Origin: Micropterix aruncella | Taxonomy: Eukaryota; Arthropoda; Insecta; Lepidoptera; Micropterigidae | NCBI GenBank assembly: GCA_944548615.1 | Contig: OX155973.1 | Location: 2,154,561-2,218,560, forward strand | DNA length: 64,000 nucleotides | Reading direction: 5' to 3' | In this document: positions 9,317 through 20,343 of the stretch, one piece after another | Position numbering within the stretch: position 1 is the first letter of the stretch | How the letters are laid out: each line of letters begins with the position of its first letter | Position numbers and translations under genes: made by a program | The notes under the pieces: generated by a model | What the model saw: only the letters and a program-made list of their open reading frames with translations | What the model was told of the DNA's origin: nothing | The model's database searches: none

Positions 9317-10725
9317 TACCAAAACCCAACTGTCCCGTCTAGATGCGCTGGTGACAGCTAGTTTAAAATCCTGGCTGTCCTTAGCCAAACCAGCTGACCC
9401 CTCGACTCTCTTCAGGTCCAAACAAAATTTTGGGCTAGCGCTTAAACTGCCCTCTCTGCTCTACGCCAACTCCAGAATAACCAAAAATTCGATTCTCTGC
9501 AATTCCAAAGATCCGGCAATATCGAAGCACGTAATAAGTGGCCGTAGTGATTCAAATGATCTACAAGCCCGCGTAGACTTCCACAAAAAGTTCCTTACTG
9601 GAATCAGCCAGAATGGCACTGGTCTGGGGTATGTCAGTACAACCACGAGCGACGTGGACTTGAAGAAGTCTCTTTTGCGGGGAGATTACGACAGCAAGAG
9701 TACGGCTCATGCTATTGGCCTTCAATGCCAGAATGATTGGACAACAATTGGGGACTTTTGCATTCCGCCTCCAATGCACTGGAAGGTAATGCTCTTTGAC
9801 TGGACGCCAGAGATGCTGAAATTTTATTTGAATGCCTTTCAGCATACACTTCCAGACCCCAGTAACCTCGCTCGTTGGAGCTTTGCCGAGGATAGTTCTT
9901 GTCCCCTCTGTAGCAATACCCCTTGCACAGCTAGACACATTCTAGCTGGCTGCAAGGTGGCCTTAGATCAAGGACGGTACACTTACCGCCATGACAAAGT
10001 TCTCGCTGTTATTCGCGAGGTAATTAGTCTCTCAGTGGCTCGTGCCAACAAGGGTTTGACAGTATCCTCCAAACCCCCAATACAGTTTGTGCGGGATGGC
10101 TCTAAAGGCAAAAAACATTTAACTACAAAACCTTTCTCAATAATCGAGAAAGCTACAGATTGGATTCTGGAGGTTGATTCGGTCTCTAAGCAGTATAAAT
10201 TCCCTGAAAGTCTCGGATGCACAGCCCTCCGTCCAGATATAACTCTTTACTCTCTATCTCGGAAGGTGGCTCTTATCGTAGAATTAACTGTTCCATGGGA
10301 ATCAAATATCCCAAAAGACCACGAGTACAAATTAAATAAATACCATGATCTCGCAAATGCCGTAACCCGGAACGGCTTCACTGTTCACCTTCACGCGGTG
10401 GAAGTTGGCGCTCGTGGCCTGCCAGCTAAATCTCTATTTCACCTCTTTAAAGATCTTGGCCTTTCCAGAAAAATAATCAACTCTTTCTTAGAAAAATTAT
10501 CTCAAACTGCGATTTGCGCATCTCAAATTCTATGGCTTCGAAGGGGGAGTGAATGGGTGGTAAGGTGAACGCTCACATGTGGCAAGACAGCTGTCCTAAA
10601 CCTACCACAGTCGGTTCGTAAGTCCGGAATCCACTGCTCACCCCCCAGAAGTGTAAAAAAAATAGTATTATGATGGGCCCGACTCCGGTCGGTGAATTCC
10701 ATGGCAGCTCCGTTTGTATTTATTT
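9317..10725 (+). mobile_element. RLE-1 copy A' (inverted duplicate of A)
   Basis: This matches copy A (279-1681) from the same 5' break to the exact 3' terminus, with only a handful of substitutions. It ends in TATTTATTTATTA, after which the interrupted RTE element resumes at about 10733. Confidence 0.9.
9351..10568 (+). CDS. RLE-1 ORF C-terminal fragment in A'
   Basis: An open 405-codon fragment equivalent to residues 618-1022 of the full protein, with the CCHC knuckle and PD...ELT endonuclease motif intact. It differs from copy A in two places near the C-terminus (SQTAI versus SKSAI, and WVVR versus WVAR). It lacks the polymerase, and its first Met is internal. Confidence 0.75.
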   Translation: MTASLKSWLSLAKPADPSTLFRSKQNFGLALKLPSLLYANSRITKNSILCNSKDPAISKHVISGRSDSNDLQARVDFHKKFLTGISQNGTGLGYVSTTTSDVDLKKSLLRGDYDSKSTAHAIGLQCQNDWTTIGDFCIPPPMHWKVMLFDWTPEMLKFYLNAFQHTLPDPSNLARWSFAEDSSCPLCSNTPCTARHILAGCKVALDQGRYTYRHDKVLAVIREVISLSVARANKGLTVSSKPPIQFVRDGSKGKKHLTTKPFSIIEKATDWILEVDSVSKQYKFPESLGCTALRPDITLYSLSRKVALIVELTVPWESNIPKDHEYKLNKYHDLANAVTRNGFTVHLHAVEVGARGLPAKSLFHLFKDLGLSRKIINSFLEKLSQTAICASQILWLRRGSEWVVR

Positions 10726-10732
10726 ATTATCT

Positions 10733-10960
10733 CAAAAGCTTCTAGCCGCCATCTGGTGTCTTCTCTTATGGTCCACGCTTCGCTGCCGTACATAACCACC
10801 GGTCAGATGTAGCAATGCAGGATCCAAGTTCTAAGTCTTAGATTGATTTTCCGGCAGCACAAGACTTTTCTCATTTTTTTGAATGATGCACGGGCGATTT
10901 CTATCCGGGTCTTAATTTCTTGATCGGAGTCCCATATTACATTTTAAATCATAGCTCTTA
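10733..10960 (-). pseudogene. RTE-type retrotransposon fragment (upstream half)
   Basis: The minus strand reads PVVMYGSEAWTIREDTRWRLEAFE, the RT thumb/connection region of RTE-type elements. In these elements it is normally followed directly by the MWCYRRMLRIS-like segment that is found at 8560-8610. The two halves therefore belong to one copy, split by the 8629-10725 insertion. Confidence 0.75.
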
Positions 10961-11142
10961 TTTTATTATTTTTTACAGAAAGTCAATATTTTATTTGGTA
11001 TACAGTTTTCAATGCGTTCATTACATTTTACTGTTCAGATAGACTAATAGATAGCATTCTATCTCTCCGTATTATTTCTGTGATAAAATCAGCCTACATG
11101 AAAATGCGGCAGATTGAAAGTTAATAATAATTTTTAATAATG

Positions 11143-11929
11143 TTTGTTTGTTTGAAAAGCTTTATTCCACACCCACTAGAGTACAATGAGGTGGGCCTAT
11201 TGCCAAGTGGCAATATCTTCCGGCCATACCGCCAGGGTTATTGTGACTAAAGGTTTATCTGGGCAAATACCATAGTATAAAATATAAAACAGTGATTAGT
11301 AACGAATGATAACTCAATATCGAAGGAAGGGATGGAATATAAGGACAAGCAAAGTTGACGGGAAGGGGGGGGGGGGGGAAGGAGGGGTTCTCATGAGTTG
11401 AGTAAATGTCTTTTTAGAGATTTTTTAAACCCGCTCAGGTTTTCAAGTTGTCTTATGGGCAAAGGCACGGAATTCCAGAATCGGGCCGCCTGCACTGCGA
11501 AAGACCTGGACATGAAAGTTGATGAATGCTGAGGTATGACCAGTAATAGATTTCGTGAGAGTGCAATGGAAGGCCATGGGATGAAAGCGGAAAGAAGAGA
11601 TTATACAAATAAGTAGTCCCGTTTGACTGTAGTACACGAAAAAGTAGGGCGAGTATGAGAAAACCCCGACATTGTCTAATGGGAAACCACTCAATTTGCC
11701 TGCGAAAGGTTGATACGTGATCAAACTTCTTCAGAGAATAAACAAAGCGAATACACGCATTTTGAATCCTTTCTAACTTATGAAGTAGTTCTTCATTCGC
11801 GTCTACGTAGGTCACATCAGCATAGTTAATTATTGGTAAAACAAAAGATTGTGCCATTTGGCGTTTAATATAAAGAGTTATCAGCGTTATCAGCGCCACC
11901 TGCATTTTGCCCTTTAGAAGGGTTGCCAA
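11143..11929 (-). pseudogene. Non-LTR retrotransposon 3' end (RT C-terminus and 3' UTR)
   Basis: A 158-codon minus-strand frame (11453-11929) gives QSFVLPIINYADVTY, then LLHKLERIQNACIRFVY. This is a typical C-terminal palm/thumb region of Jockey or CR1-like reverse transcriptases. A frame switch occurs near the C-terminus. The 3' UTR runs to about 11143 and ends in a TGTTTGTTTG repeat, so it has a microsatellite tail instead of poly(A). It is 5'-truncated. Confidence 0.65.
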
Positions 11930-12239
11930 ATCACACTATGCAGTTGAGCAATTTAATACCATATATTATCAATGACTAAACCATCCTTTTCAAAGAATTT
12001 TATCACTGCACGATATTTGGCTTTTCTATTTATACATTTATTTATTTATTTAATTAATTTAACAATTCATTTATCAATAAAAAAAGTATATAATTAAAAT
12101 TAAATTTAAAATTGAACACGGCCGATATGAGCATTAGTATGTATGTACTGCTGCCGCCTAACTAAGTGCCAACTAAATGACTCGAAAAGACTGCCTACAG
12201 CCAACTGCTAAATAGAATGGCTTTCACATGACTTCTAAG

Positions 12240-12528
12240 GGGCTCCCTAGACGATCAAGCATGCTTGTCAACCATGCTTGTAAACCGCAGGAAATATGCA
12301 AATATATTTTTTCATATTTACCAAAAATGCCTAATTTTGTAGTTTATACCAGGGAATGACGTCATTCATCAATTAATTACGTCTAATTAACCTGACCCCC
12401 TGGTATACAACTACAAAATTAGGCATTTTTGGTAAATATTAAAAAATATATTTGCATATATCCTGCGGTTTACGATCCCCTCCCAGCCCGCTACGCAATG
12501 CTTGCATGCTTGATCGTCTAGGGAGCCC
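12240..12528. mobile_element. MITE with long terminal inverted repeats
   Basis: This is a 289-bp non-coding element. The outer ends are near-perfect inverted repeats (left GGGCTCCCTAGACGATCAAG, right its complement). A second inner inverted segment of more than 60 bp around AAAATGCCTAATTTTG makes most of the element a foldback. The right arm holds an extra GC-rich insert (about 12475-12500) missing from the left. I could not fix a target duplication, so the superfamily is open. Confidence 0.75.
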
Positions 12529-12787
12529 TTTACAGTTGTACTAATGTGAAGGAAAACAATCGTGCGAGTAGTGCTGCCCTCTATGAGCAAGGCCGAGATT
12601 TTTTTTATCTATGTTCTCCCTCACTCCTCACGCACCGAACCATTCGTCATTCTAGCCACACCTTTCAGAAAGTCGTCCTCTAGCGGGAGAAAATGGCAGT
12701 GTTGATCCCCTTTTATACGAATTTCAGTAAAATTTAAAATTCGGGTTTGCACAGAATCTCCACTTTTGAGATCCTGGGAATCCAAAA

Positions 12788-12867
12788 ATGAAAAATGTCT
12801 GGCTGTGTGTGTATGTGTGTATGTACCCAAGTACATAAACACATACACACACAGCCAGACATTTTCC
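12788..12867. repeat. Short foldback with GT/AC microsatellite arms
   Basis: AAAATGTCTGGCTGTGTGTG near 12788 is matched by its reverse complement, ending at about 12866, around a short loop (TACCCAAGTACATA). The whole 80-bp unit could fold into one hairpin. It may be a tiny MITE or a microsatellite-derived inverted duplication. Confidence 0.6.
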
Positions 12868-13378
12868 ATTAATTTTTAACTACTTTTTGAATAATAAGGT
12901 AGGGCGTTTAAATTAAAAATGTTATAAACTGAAAATTGAATACTTCGTATCTCCCTAATTATTGATGTTATTATTAATTTATTTTATTATTATTAATGCT
13001 AGAATGCAGAATAAAAGTGTCTTAGAATCCTGGGAATAATGCCTCTAGTTTTGTTGCAAGTTTCCCAATATTTGTAGTGATTTAGGAGTTTAATATTTAA
13101 AATTTAAGATGATGGGTAAAAAATAAAGAATTTTGAAATAGCAGTGAAAATCATGATAATAAATAAGAAGAAGCCAATACCTAGAAGAGGAGCTTGTATG
13201 ACGAGCAGTGTATGTCGCTTTATTAAGACGGAATTTGATACGATATACCATATAATATGATATATTGATAAATATTATATATCATGTATCATATTAAATA
13301 TTATATAATGTATATCATTTTATATATTATATAAGATACCGTGTATCAACCAGATTTTTCATTTCCTGTATTTTTCAG

Positions 13379-13497
13379 TTTCAGAAGAGGAAGATGACAT
13401 ACCGTCTCGCGGCACTCTGAAGCGTCAAGCTCAAGTCATAATTGATACTAAATCACGAAGAAAAGGTTTCCGAATCCAGCAATATCCAAGGAAATGA
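13379..13497 (+). CDS. Candidate terminal exon of an unidentified host gene
   Basis: A pyrimidine-rich tract ending TTTTTCAG (13371-13378) precedes an open segment of 2 nt plus 38 codons and a TGA. The translation begins SEEEDDIPSRGTLKRQAQ and is rich in Lys/Arg toward the end. The acidic-then-basic composition, good acceptor and higher GC than its surroundings suggest a real 3' exon, or an alternative last exon, of a gene whose other exons are outside the window. I do not recognise the family. Confidence 0.4.
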
Positions 13498-13602
13498 AGT
13501 TTTTGAAGAAATAATGTGTCTCAATATGCCTAAATATTCTAATACTAAATCCGCCTCTGCCAGTTTCCAAACTCTAATGGTAACCCGCTAGATTTGTATC
13601 TA

Positions 13603-14831
13603 GCTTCTGTATCTTGAGTTGTCAACTACTATGGCCCACCCCAGGAAGTTATAACGATATTAGATAATTCTTTCAACCTATGTTAATATGACCGTGAGAG
13701 TCCAACGCTTTAACGCGAAGCACTGGGAAGTGAAGTTTTGATGTTGCTTGTGCGGCCTCTACCTGATGTTAGCGGTAATTCGGTTCGAATTTATCGCGAA
13801 CCCGTTGACCGTCAATATAGGGTGGGATCGGGTGGATAACGGGTCGTTTCAAGAGTAGTTGACATCAAAAAACGTATTAGACCGCTTCCAGACTCCACTG
13901 GTTATTCGCTGGAGTGTAGTTAATTGGTTAACGTCGCACGATTCGCATCCCGCCCCGAGGTCTTTTCCCAGGGCATCCGATCCTCCTGTCCATGACACAA
14001 CTAGAGCTGTCAACTACAACGGCTAAACCGTCACCTCAGGAAGTTTTAAGGATATTAGATCATTCTATCTCCCGTGAGGTGAGCGCGGAAGAGTTGGGAC
14101 GAAACACAATCTACTGTCTAGTTACGCCACCTGCTCGTCAGAGGCTAACGCCTTACGGCGAGGCACCGGGAAAGGTACCCAGCGGGCAGCCTCACCCTCA
14201 GACTACCAGTTTGGAAGGATGTCTTCGTCTGTAATTAACCTTCAGGATACCTCCTGCCTCCTGACTGGTTACAGGATCAAGATCGCTCGCGCGGTCCTCT
14301 CCTTTACGAAGGAGTGAAACGGTGTCTACCGAATCTATCGCGGACTACGGCATCCTTTGCCCCGCTCTTCACCCGGGATTGGGTGGCTGAATGGTCGTTT
14401 CAAGAGCAGTTGCTGTAAGGTTAACAACTACCCCCGCTCTAAAGGAAACATTACTATTTCCAGACTCCCCCGGCTATTGATCGGAATGCACAATCGATTG
14501 GCTGACGCTGCATGGGCGCGCCAGAAGATTGACTCCCAGGGAAGACTGGCCTGCAGGCCAGCGTCCTATCCTGGCTCTCACTTCTGCGTGGAGCCCGCCG
14601 GACGGGTATTGACCCGTGCGTTTGACCGACCCTATACAACTGGGTCTTTGCCCAAACTGCAACAGCGCCCAGTTGGGGCCCAGGGCCCTGTGACAGGGGA
14701 AACAGATTCCGTTCCAGGTTTGTCACTTCGAAGAGGCTACCGGATGGGAGTTGAACAGTGAGTGAGCCGACCGGGTAACGAGCAGGTCACATGACCCAAG
14801 CTGCAGGGTACCGTTGGCTGCTTCTGTATCT
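13603..14831 (+). mobile_element. SINE-like family S1, tandem dimer
   Basis: Two diverged S1 units lie head to tail: S1-1 at about 13619-13985 and S1-2 at about 14008-14815. Both start with the S1 head GTCAACTAC and share CGTTTCAAGAGTAGT-type internal motifs. The pair is flanked by a 12-bp direct repeat, GCTTCTGTATCT, at 13603-13614 and 14820-14831, consistent with insertion of the dimer as one unit. The small ORFs inside are not conserved between copies. Confidence 0.65.
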
Positions 14832-15261
14832 AGCAGTAATTTTACAGAGTGTACTGGCCAGAGCTTGCCCGGGAGGTTTTTTTTCAATTCACCTCTTTAA
14901 GAAGGATCCAGGAATCTATGAATGTAAGCTATGAATTGGACGGGTCAGGTCGCAAAAACAAAGTCAAAGCTGTCAAGAAGAGGGCGATCGCGTTCCTCCA
15001 GCACCTCAAAACAGGAAACCAGCTAAGGGAATACAATCCCCAAAGAGAAAAACCCCTAGCCCTCCATGAAACAACTCTACAACATAAAACCAACAAAGTT
15101 ATGAAAAATCAGGCTGTCAAAACAACCTGACAATCGAAAACCAGAAAAACATTTACCGATTTGTAGGTGGCGATATATGATTTAACAAGTCCTTCATCCT
15201 GGTATAATATAACTTCATCAAGTCATATTTCATAGTCCTTCATCAAGGTATGTATATATAA

Positions 15262-15690
15262 TAACTCTTTACTCTCTATCTCGGAAGATAGCCCCATGTT
15301 ATTAATCATGAACTGCTCCATTTAATCAAATATCCCCAAAGACGAGTATAAAATAAATAAATACCATGATGGCAAATGCTGTCACCCGGAACGGCTTCAC
15401 TGTTCTCCTTCACGTGGTGGAAGTTGGCGCTCGTGGCCTGCCAGCCAAATCTCTGTTTTAACCTCTTTAAAGATCTTGGTCTAGAAAAATAATAAAACTC
15501 CTAGAAAAAAAATATCTAAAAATTCAATTTCTGGTACTCCAATTTCATGGCTTCAAAGAGGGAGTGAATGGCTGGTACGGCTAAGGTCCGCATGCAGGCT
15601 GTCCTAAACCTATTACAGCCGGCCATTAGTCCAGGATCCCCCATTCCTTCCTCAGACGTGTAATAATGATGAATTCCATGGTAGTAAGTT
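15262..15690 (+). mobile_element. Decayed RLE-1-related copy K
   Basis: This is an old copy of the RLE-1 3' end with many substitutions and indels relative to C. GGCTTCACTGTT, GTGGAAGTTGGCGCTCGTGG and the 3' UTR block GCTGTCCTAAACC are still readable. The reading frame is broken. It shows the family has been active here over a long period. The following 15690-15850 segment is made of nested inverted repeats around GAATTCCATGG, the sequence near the RLE-1 3' end. Confidence 0.7.
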
Positions 15691-15705
15691 CCATGGTAGT
15701 AATTC

Positions 15706-15848
15706 CATTCCATCAATACTTTATGGTACCATGAATTCCATGATACCATAAAGTATTGATGAATTCCATGGTATTAATTATATATTAATAATTTTAGTTA
15801 ATAAACTACAGTTAACAATAATTCCATGGTATTATTAACTGTAGATCT
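15706..15848. repeat. Two adjacent hairpins around GAATTCCATGG
   Basis: CATCAATACTTTATGGTACC pairs with its near complement up to 15765. CTACAGTTAA (about 15810) pairs with TTAACTGTAG, ending 15848, across a core with an inner AATA/TATT pair. Both centre on the ATTCCATGG motif. Confidence 0.6.
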
Positions 15849-15849
15849 G

Positions 15850-17469
15850 AAACACTACGAAGTCTCGCATATGAACTCTACAAATGGAGAATGGACGTCA
15901 CTAGATCAGGTGGAATAAAGCAGGAATATTAGAGAAACATCATAAAAACTAGATAAGATACCGTTCCAATAGATTACACCAATTTGGCGCTGGTTTCATT
16001 GGCAACAGGAGAAACAAGGATACAATTTTCGATTTCACCTCAAATATCCTGCCTCTGCAAAAACTGTGATGGCTTTTTGCGAGTCTTTTAGCCTTAGTAA
16101 AACTCGCCATATGTAAATTGATAACGTGTTGTTTCTTTCAAAGTAGATGTCACAATGAATACTATTATACTATTGTGTTTAATATTCATAGTATTCTAAT
16201 ATTTAATATTCTCTGCTGTGTTCACTCGATGTTCAACTGTCACTTGTCGATGGCAGGCGCGACTGAATCTGCCCCTCGCTCCGTCCTCATTTGGCCGTTG
16301 TGCGGTCTCTTTCTTTTCCCGCTTCGAATCCAGTTTCAGTTGGCCTGCATCACCGAGCGGTCGCATCCTTCGTTCCGCAGTCGCTCGTCACCATTGTTGC
16401 TCTGATCCGATAAAACGCAATAATTATATTTTGCACATATATTTCATGTGTTACAATCCCACTACTATCGTCTACAGACCTGGGGATAATCAAGGGGGGG
16501 GGGGGGGGGAGGTAGCCACCGTGGGGGGGTAGGGGGTCCTGAACCCTCACCAGTGCGCTGAAAAACGTTTTGATGGTTTTCTTTTACAGAACATAGTAGT
16601 CCCATCAATACGCGATGGCTTGGCTTCTGTCGTGTATAGCGTGTTTCCAGGAGTGTTTTCTTCTTTCTGTATCGTTGCCTCGTACGCTAAGCTATTGTTA
16701 CATAATATATTCCTCGTTGATGGCACAGACCTGACAGTTGCATTTGTGTTGTGGTTGCGGGGTGGTTCCTTATTTTGGTAACATTGCATTACTTCACCGT
16801 TCCTTATCCAACATCATCATGGAACTTTGATGACGAGTCCGCCGCTGCCTTATTGAAACCTCTTCCCTGCCTGGTTGTCATCATTCATTCTCATCGCTTC
16901 TTGGTTCGCCTCTTGTAGGGACAGCTTCATCTGAGACATTCCCTCGGGCGACTGATTAAGAAATAATGAGGTTCGGTTTTGGCTATAGCCGTGTATTCGT
17001 GGAGATGGTTCTTTATGGTTGCGGAGTGTTCTTCTTGTTCTCTCCCAGTTAGGTTTGCATATTTTATTTAGGTGTACTTTCTGTGTCTGCCACAGCTTGA
17101 TTCTGTGGTTAAAGCGCTAGGATTGAACTGGAAAACCAAAGCCGAAGAGTCGAATGAGTGAAATGGGTTACAGCGCTAACGATGATGATAATTATTCTAC
17201 ACGATAAACCGAGTTGATAATCTGCATTTTTTTCATTGAGCATTTGTTACTGAGAAAAAAATACTGAATATCTGAAAGCTGAACATTAAAATGTTTCTCT
17301 CAGTAACAACGACCTAAACCAAGTTGTATATGATTTTAAACTTAGATTTTCGTGAAGAATAATCTCCCGTATCAGGAATGGAATCACCTACTTAAGTTAT
17401 GCAATAAAAACAGTATGCAACACAGTGTATTCAGCCAGTGTTGACGAATAATAAGAGGTTAAACCAAAA
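15850..17469. other. Unassigned stretch, no gene recognised
   Basis: I see no coherent coding frame or defined element here. There is a 13-bp poly-G run at about 16494-16508 and some short open frames of ordinary length that lack splice context. Confidence 0.4.
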
Positions 17470-17590
17470 CTAACATCCATAGCTGCATTGAAACACTTGT
17501 TCCTGTCAGATCACCGAAGGTAAGCAGCGTTAAGCGTGGTCAGTACTGGGATAGGTGACTGACTAAGTATTGTCAGGTGATGTTATAAAA
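17470..17590 (+). ncRNA. 5S-rRNA-like sequence (pseudogene or 5S-derived SINE head)
   Basis: The stretch CAGATCACCGAAGGTAAGCA, then GCGTGGTCAGTACTGGGATA and GGTGACTGACTAAGTA, follows the conserved order of eukaryotic 5S rRNA (GATCACCGAAGTTAAGCA, GGTCAGTACTTGGATGGGTGAC). It covers the internal promoter region (A box, intermediate element, C box). The 5' third is poorly conserved and the helix I ends are not obvious. It is therefore a decayed 5S pseudogene or the head of a 5S-derived SINE. Confidence 0.7.
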
Positions 17591-18325
17591 TGCCGGACAC
17601 CTGCAAGATTTTAAGGTGGGCAGTTACCGTAAGGGGTGCAAAAGATTTTTTAAAAATGCGTAAATAAAACCATCAAATACATAAAAATTGCCTGTTGTAA
17701 TCCATAATCATATACATCTCAAAAATAAACGCACAGATTAGACAATATGAAAGAAAAGAAAACGTGACAAAAACATAATTTAAACTAAAATAATCTTAAA
17801 ACATTACAAATCGAACGATACATATAAAATTCGTGGAAATGTTAAGAGGCCACAGCCCGTTGTACGACGATAAACAATAGTAAACATGACACGAAAGCGC
17901 GTTAAAGACTAAGTTTTTTTTACTTAAAAATTATTTACATTTGGTTACTAGCGGCAGTGTCCACTTCATTTATCGTAACTATAACCTCGCAATTTATAGT
18001 ATCGGGTGCGCCTAGCAATCGACCCGTAGGCGTTTATCTAAAAATTTGTAGGTGAATGAATGTCTCGACGCCTTCACGAAAGAATGCTGCTTTACATTGA
18101 GTAAGTTACTCACTTTAAATTCAAGACTAGTCTGTGCTGACACGGTACTTCTATCGTAAATTGATTTGAAGTCAGTATAGCGCTGTCACATCAGTGCTGA
18201 TTTCAATATTCCTGCTATATATTTAGAAATCCGTTCTCTTACCACCCGCCCCAGCGGTACTGACTTTGTCTAAACGCCGAAGTCAGTCAGTCAGTCAGAA
18301 GTTGATCAGTCGCTGGCACTGCGTT

Positions 18326-18876
18326 TTAACCGGTCGGGCGCCAACAATGCCTGTAGGCATTTTGAATCGTGTGACAGTTGGCTGGCCCCCATATACATAT
18401 CTATACTAATAATATTATAAAGAGGTAAAGTTTGTGAGATTGTAGGAAGTAATCTCTGGATCTACTGAACCGATTTTGAAAAGTATTTTACTAATAGAAA
18501 GCCACATTATTTGTGAGTGTCATAGGCTATATATTAATCCGAAAAATGAAAAGACTTTTTCGTGGTAGTCGGATTTGCAAAGTAAGTCGGAGAAAAAACG
18601 GTCGAACGAAAACGTTTCTAACTAACGCTGCCTTAACGATGAGAGATATATGATTAAGTTCCAGAGAAAAGTTGTAGAGCTTGGTAATTCCTACAAAAAA
18701 GTCAGTGACAGCATATGTCTAAATTTTATACATACATATGCACATGAATAACAAGATTAATTATTAGGTGACAAGAGGGAATTCATGAAAAAAAATATTG
18801 ATAGTATTTATATACAAAACAAACAGAAGGTTGTGGTGCAGTTTTTTTTGCGCGAAAGCGCTTTCAGACCGATTAA
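18326..18876. mobile_element. TTAA-bounded repeat family Y, copy Y1, split by a Helitron end
   Basis: The ends are TTAACCGGTCGGG (18326) and GACCGATTAA (ending 18876). TTAA at both edges fits piggyBac-type MITE insertion. Internal motifs GCCTGTAGGCATTTTG and GACAAGAGGGAATT recur in copies Y2 and Y3. The middle, 18400-18714, is unrelated sequence beginning with a Helitron-type 5' end. Confidence 0.6.
18400..18714 (+). mobile_element. Helitron 5'-end fragment inserted in Y1
   Basis: It begins TCTATACTAAT and continues AATATTATAAAGAGG, the well-known 5' terminus of insect Helitrons. Downstream are the usual CTACTGAACCGATTTTGAA and CATAGGCTATATATTA motifs. The preceding base is A, as expected for insertion between A and T. 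No CTRR 3' end with hairpin is visible, so the 3' limit is taken from where Y resumes. Confidence 0.65.
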
Positions 18877-18978
18877 AAGTGATGTCAAGTGGAAAATGTT
18901 AACTTGCGAAAGTGATGCATTTCCCACTGACTTTAATAACATTCGTACATCCTAAAGAAATAACTACAGCTGATTGAC

Positions 18979-19361
18979 TTTATGTAAACAGTGTGAGTGA
19001 GTTCTCAGCGCCAGCACTGACACTGTGACGTTGTCTAAATGCAGAGGTCAGTAGTCGGTCAGTCACTGCCACTGCATCAAAGAGTGAAATTGCATCGTGT
19101 TGAATATTATAAATAAAGAAAATAAAGTTTCTTTTCGATGTCTTTACTTCTAACATTTCCGCCAACTCTTTCAACAGCAGATTAAAAAAAAATCTCGTAT
19201 CAAATCATATTCACTTGTATTAAATCCTGCCATTTGTGAGAACTTATTTTTCCCCAAAACAACCGACTAAAAACATGCCTACACCATGAAAAGACAACCA
19301 GGACTGACTGACTGACTGACTATGTAAACAGTGTGAGTCAGTTCTCGGCGCCATCACTAAC
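18979..19361. repeat. Spaced direct repeat of about 41 bp
   Basis: TATGTAAACAGTGTGAGTGA at about 18979 and its near copy at 19321 both continue into GTTCTC(A/G)GCGCCA. They are spaced 342 bp apart and lie near GACTGACTGACT microsatellite tracts (19305). This may be the edge of a further repeat family that I could not delimit. Confidence 0.5.
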
Positions 19362-19692
19362 GCCTATAACTGACTCGATGTAAATCAGACTTAACAGAAG
19401 CTTACATGGGTGGAGTCAGGGTTAATGAGGAAGCAGTCAGACTTGTACGACATATGGTAATTCACTAATTGTCCGTCGTTCACATTCGATTAATTATTAA
19501 TTTGCAGGATTATTATCGATTTTTCGAAACGTAAATCATTGCAATAAACCTGCCAACATTTTCATTCTACAATTAGAAAATCTACAAAACATTCTTAATC
19601 TTAAACATTCAAATTAAAATAATTATTCTTACACGCTACAAAATTGTACAGATTATAGTTTACAAAAAATTACCCATTTATATGTACACGTA

Positions 19693-20343
19693 AGCATTGA
19701 TTATATGTATATGGTATTAGATTGCTCAACTCCATAGTACGATTTCGCAATACTTCGGTGCCGGCGAAATGCAGGTGGTGTCGTCATCATCGACGGCAAA
19801 ACTAATAGCAATATATTTGGTCATCTATAATAACATTGATAATGAATGTTTTTTTTTTATAAAAGACCAGTTGATTATAAAACCCAATAATTTAACAAAG
19901 GATAACAATAATAACAAATAATAACATACAATTATTAGTCCCATTTATCTAATTTTTTATATATACTGATTACATCGGTTAGAATGCTACCTATTAGTCT
20001 ATTTGGACATTAAAGTACGCAATTATTACGTATTAAAACTTATATACCAAATTAAAAATTGACATCTTTATGTAAATAACATTAAAATAACAATATGTTT
20101 TATTTAAAAATGTCTTTGTTATAATATTTTTATTTGATTATAATATTTTATACTGTAAGGCGTGTTTAGAGCGCCGCCATACTGTTATACCATGGAAGTC
20201 TCCATATTGAACATAAGAGAAGATTAATCAATTTTTGGAACTACGAGTGCCATCTATTTGTTGCATTTCATAGTAAAATCCTAGTTGCCAAATCGTAGTA
20301 CGTTGTTGAGCAATCTAATATGCTACATGATCAATGATTTAAG
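19693..20343. mobile_element. Repeat family M copy M2, with inverted ends
   Basis: The first 55 bp (hallmark ATTAGATTGCTCAACTCC) and the last 55 bp (GTTGAGCAATCTAATATG) are imperfect inverted repeats, so this looks like a full 650-bp MITE. The interior is AT-rich and non-coding. Copies M1 and M3 share the interior in parts. Confidence 0.72.

Noticed and set aside
16818..16860. Hammerhead-ribozyme-like core (GATGACGAG...GAAAC)
   Set aside because: The conserved CUGAUGA is not exact, stem II does not form and no cleavage-site stem was found.
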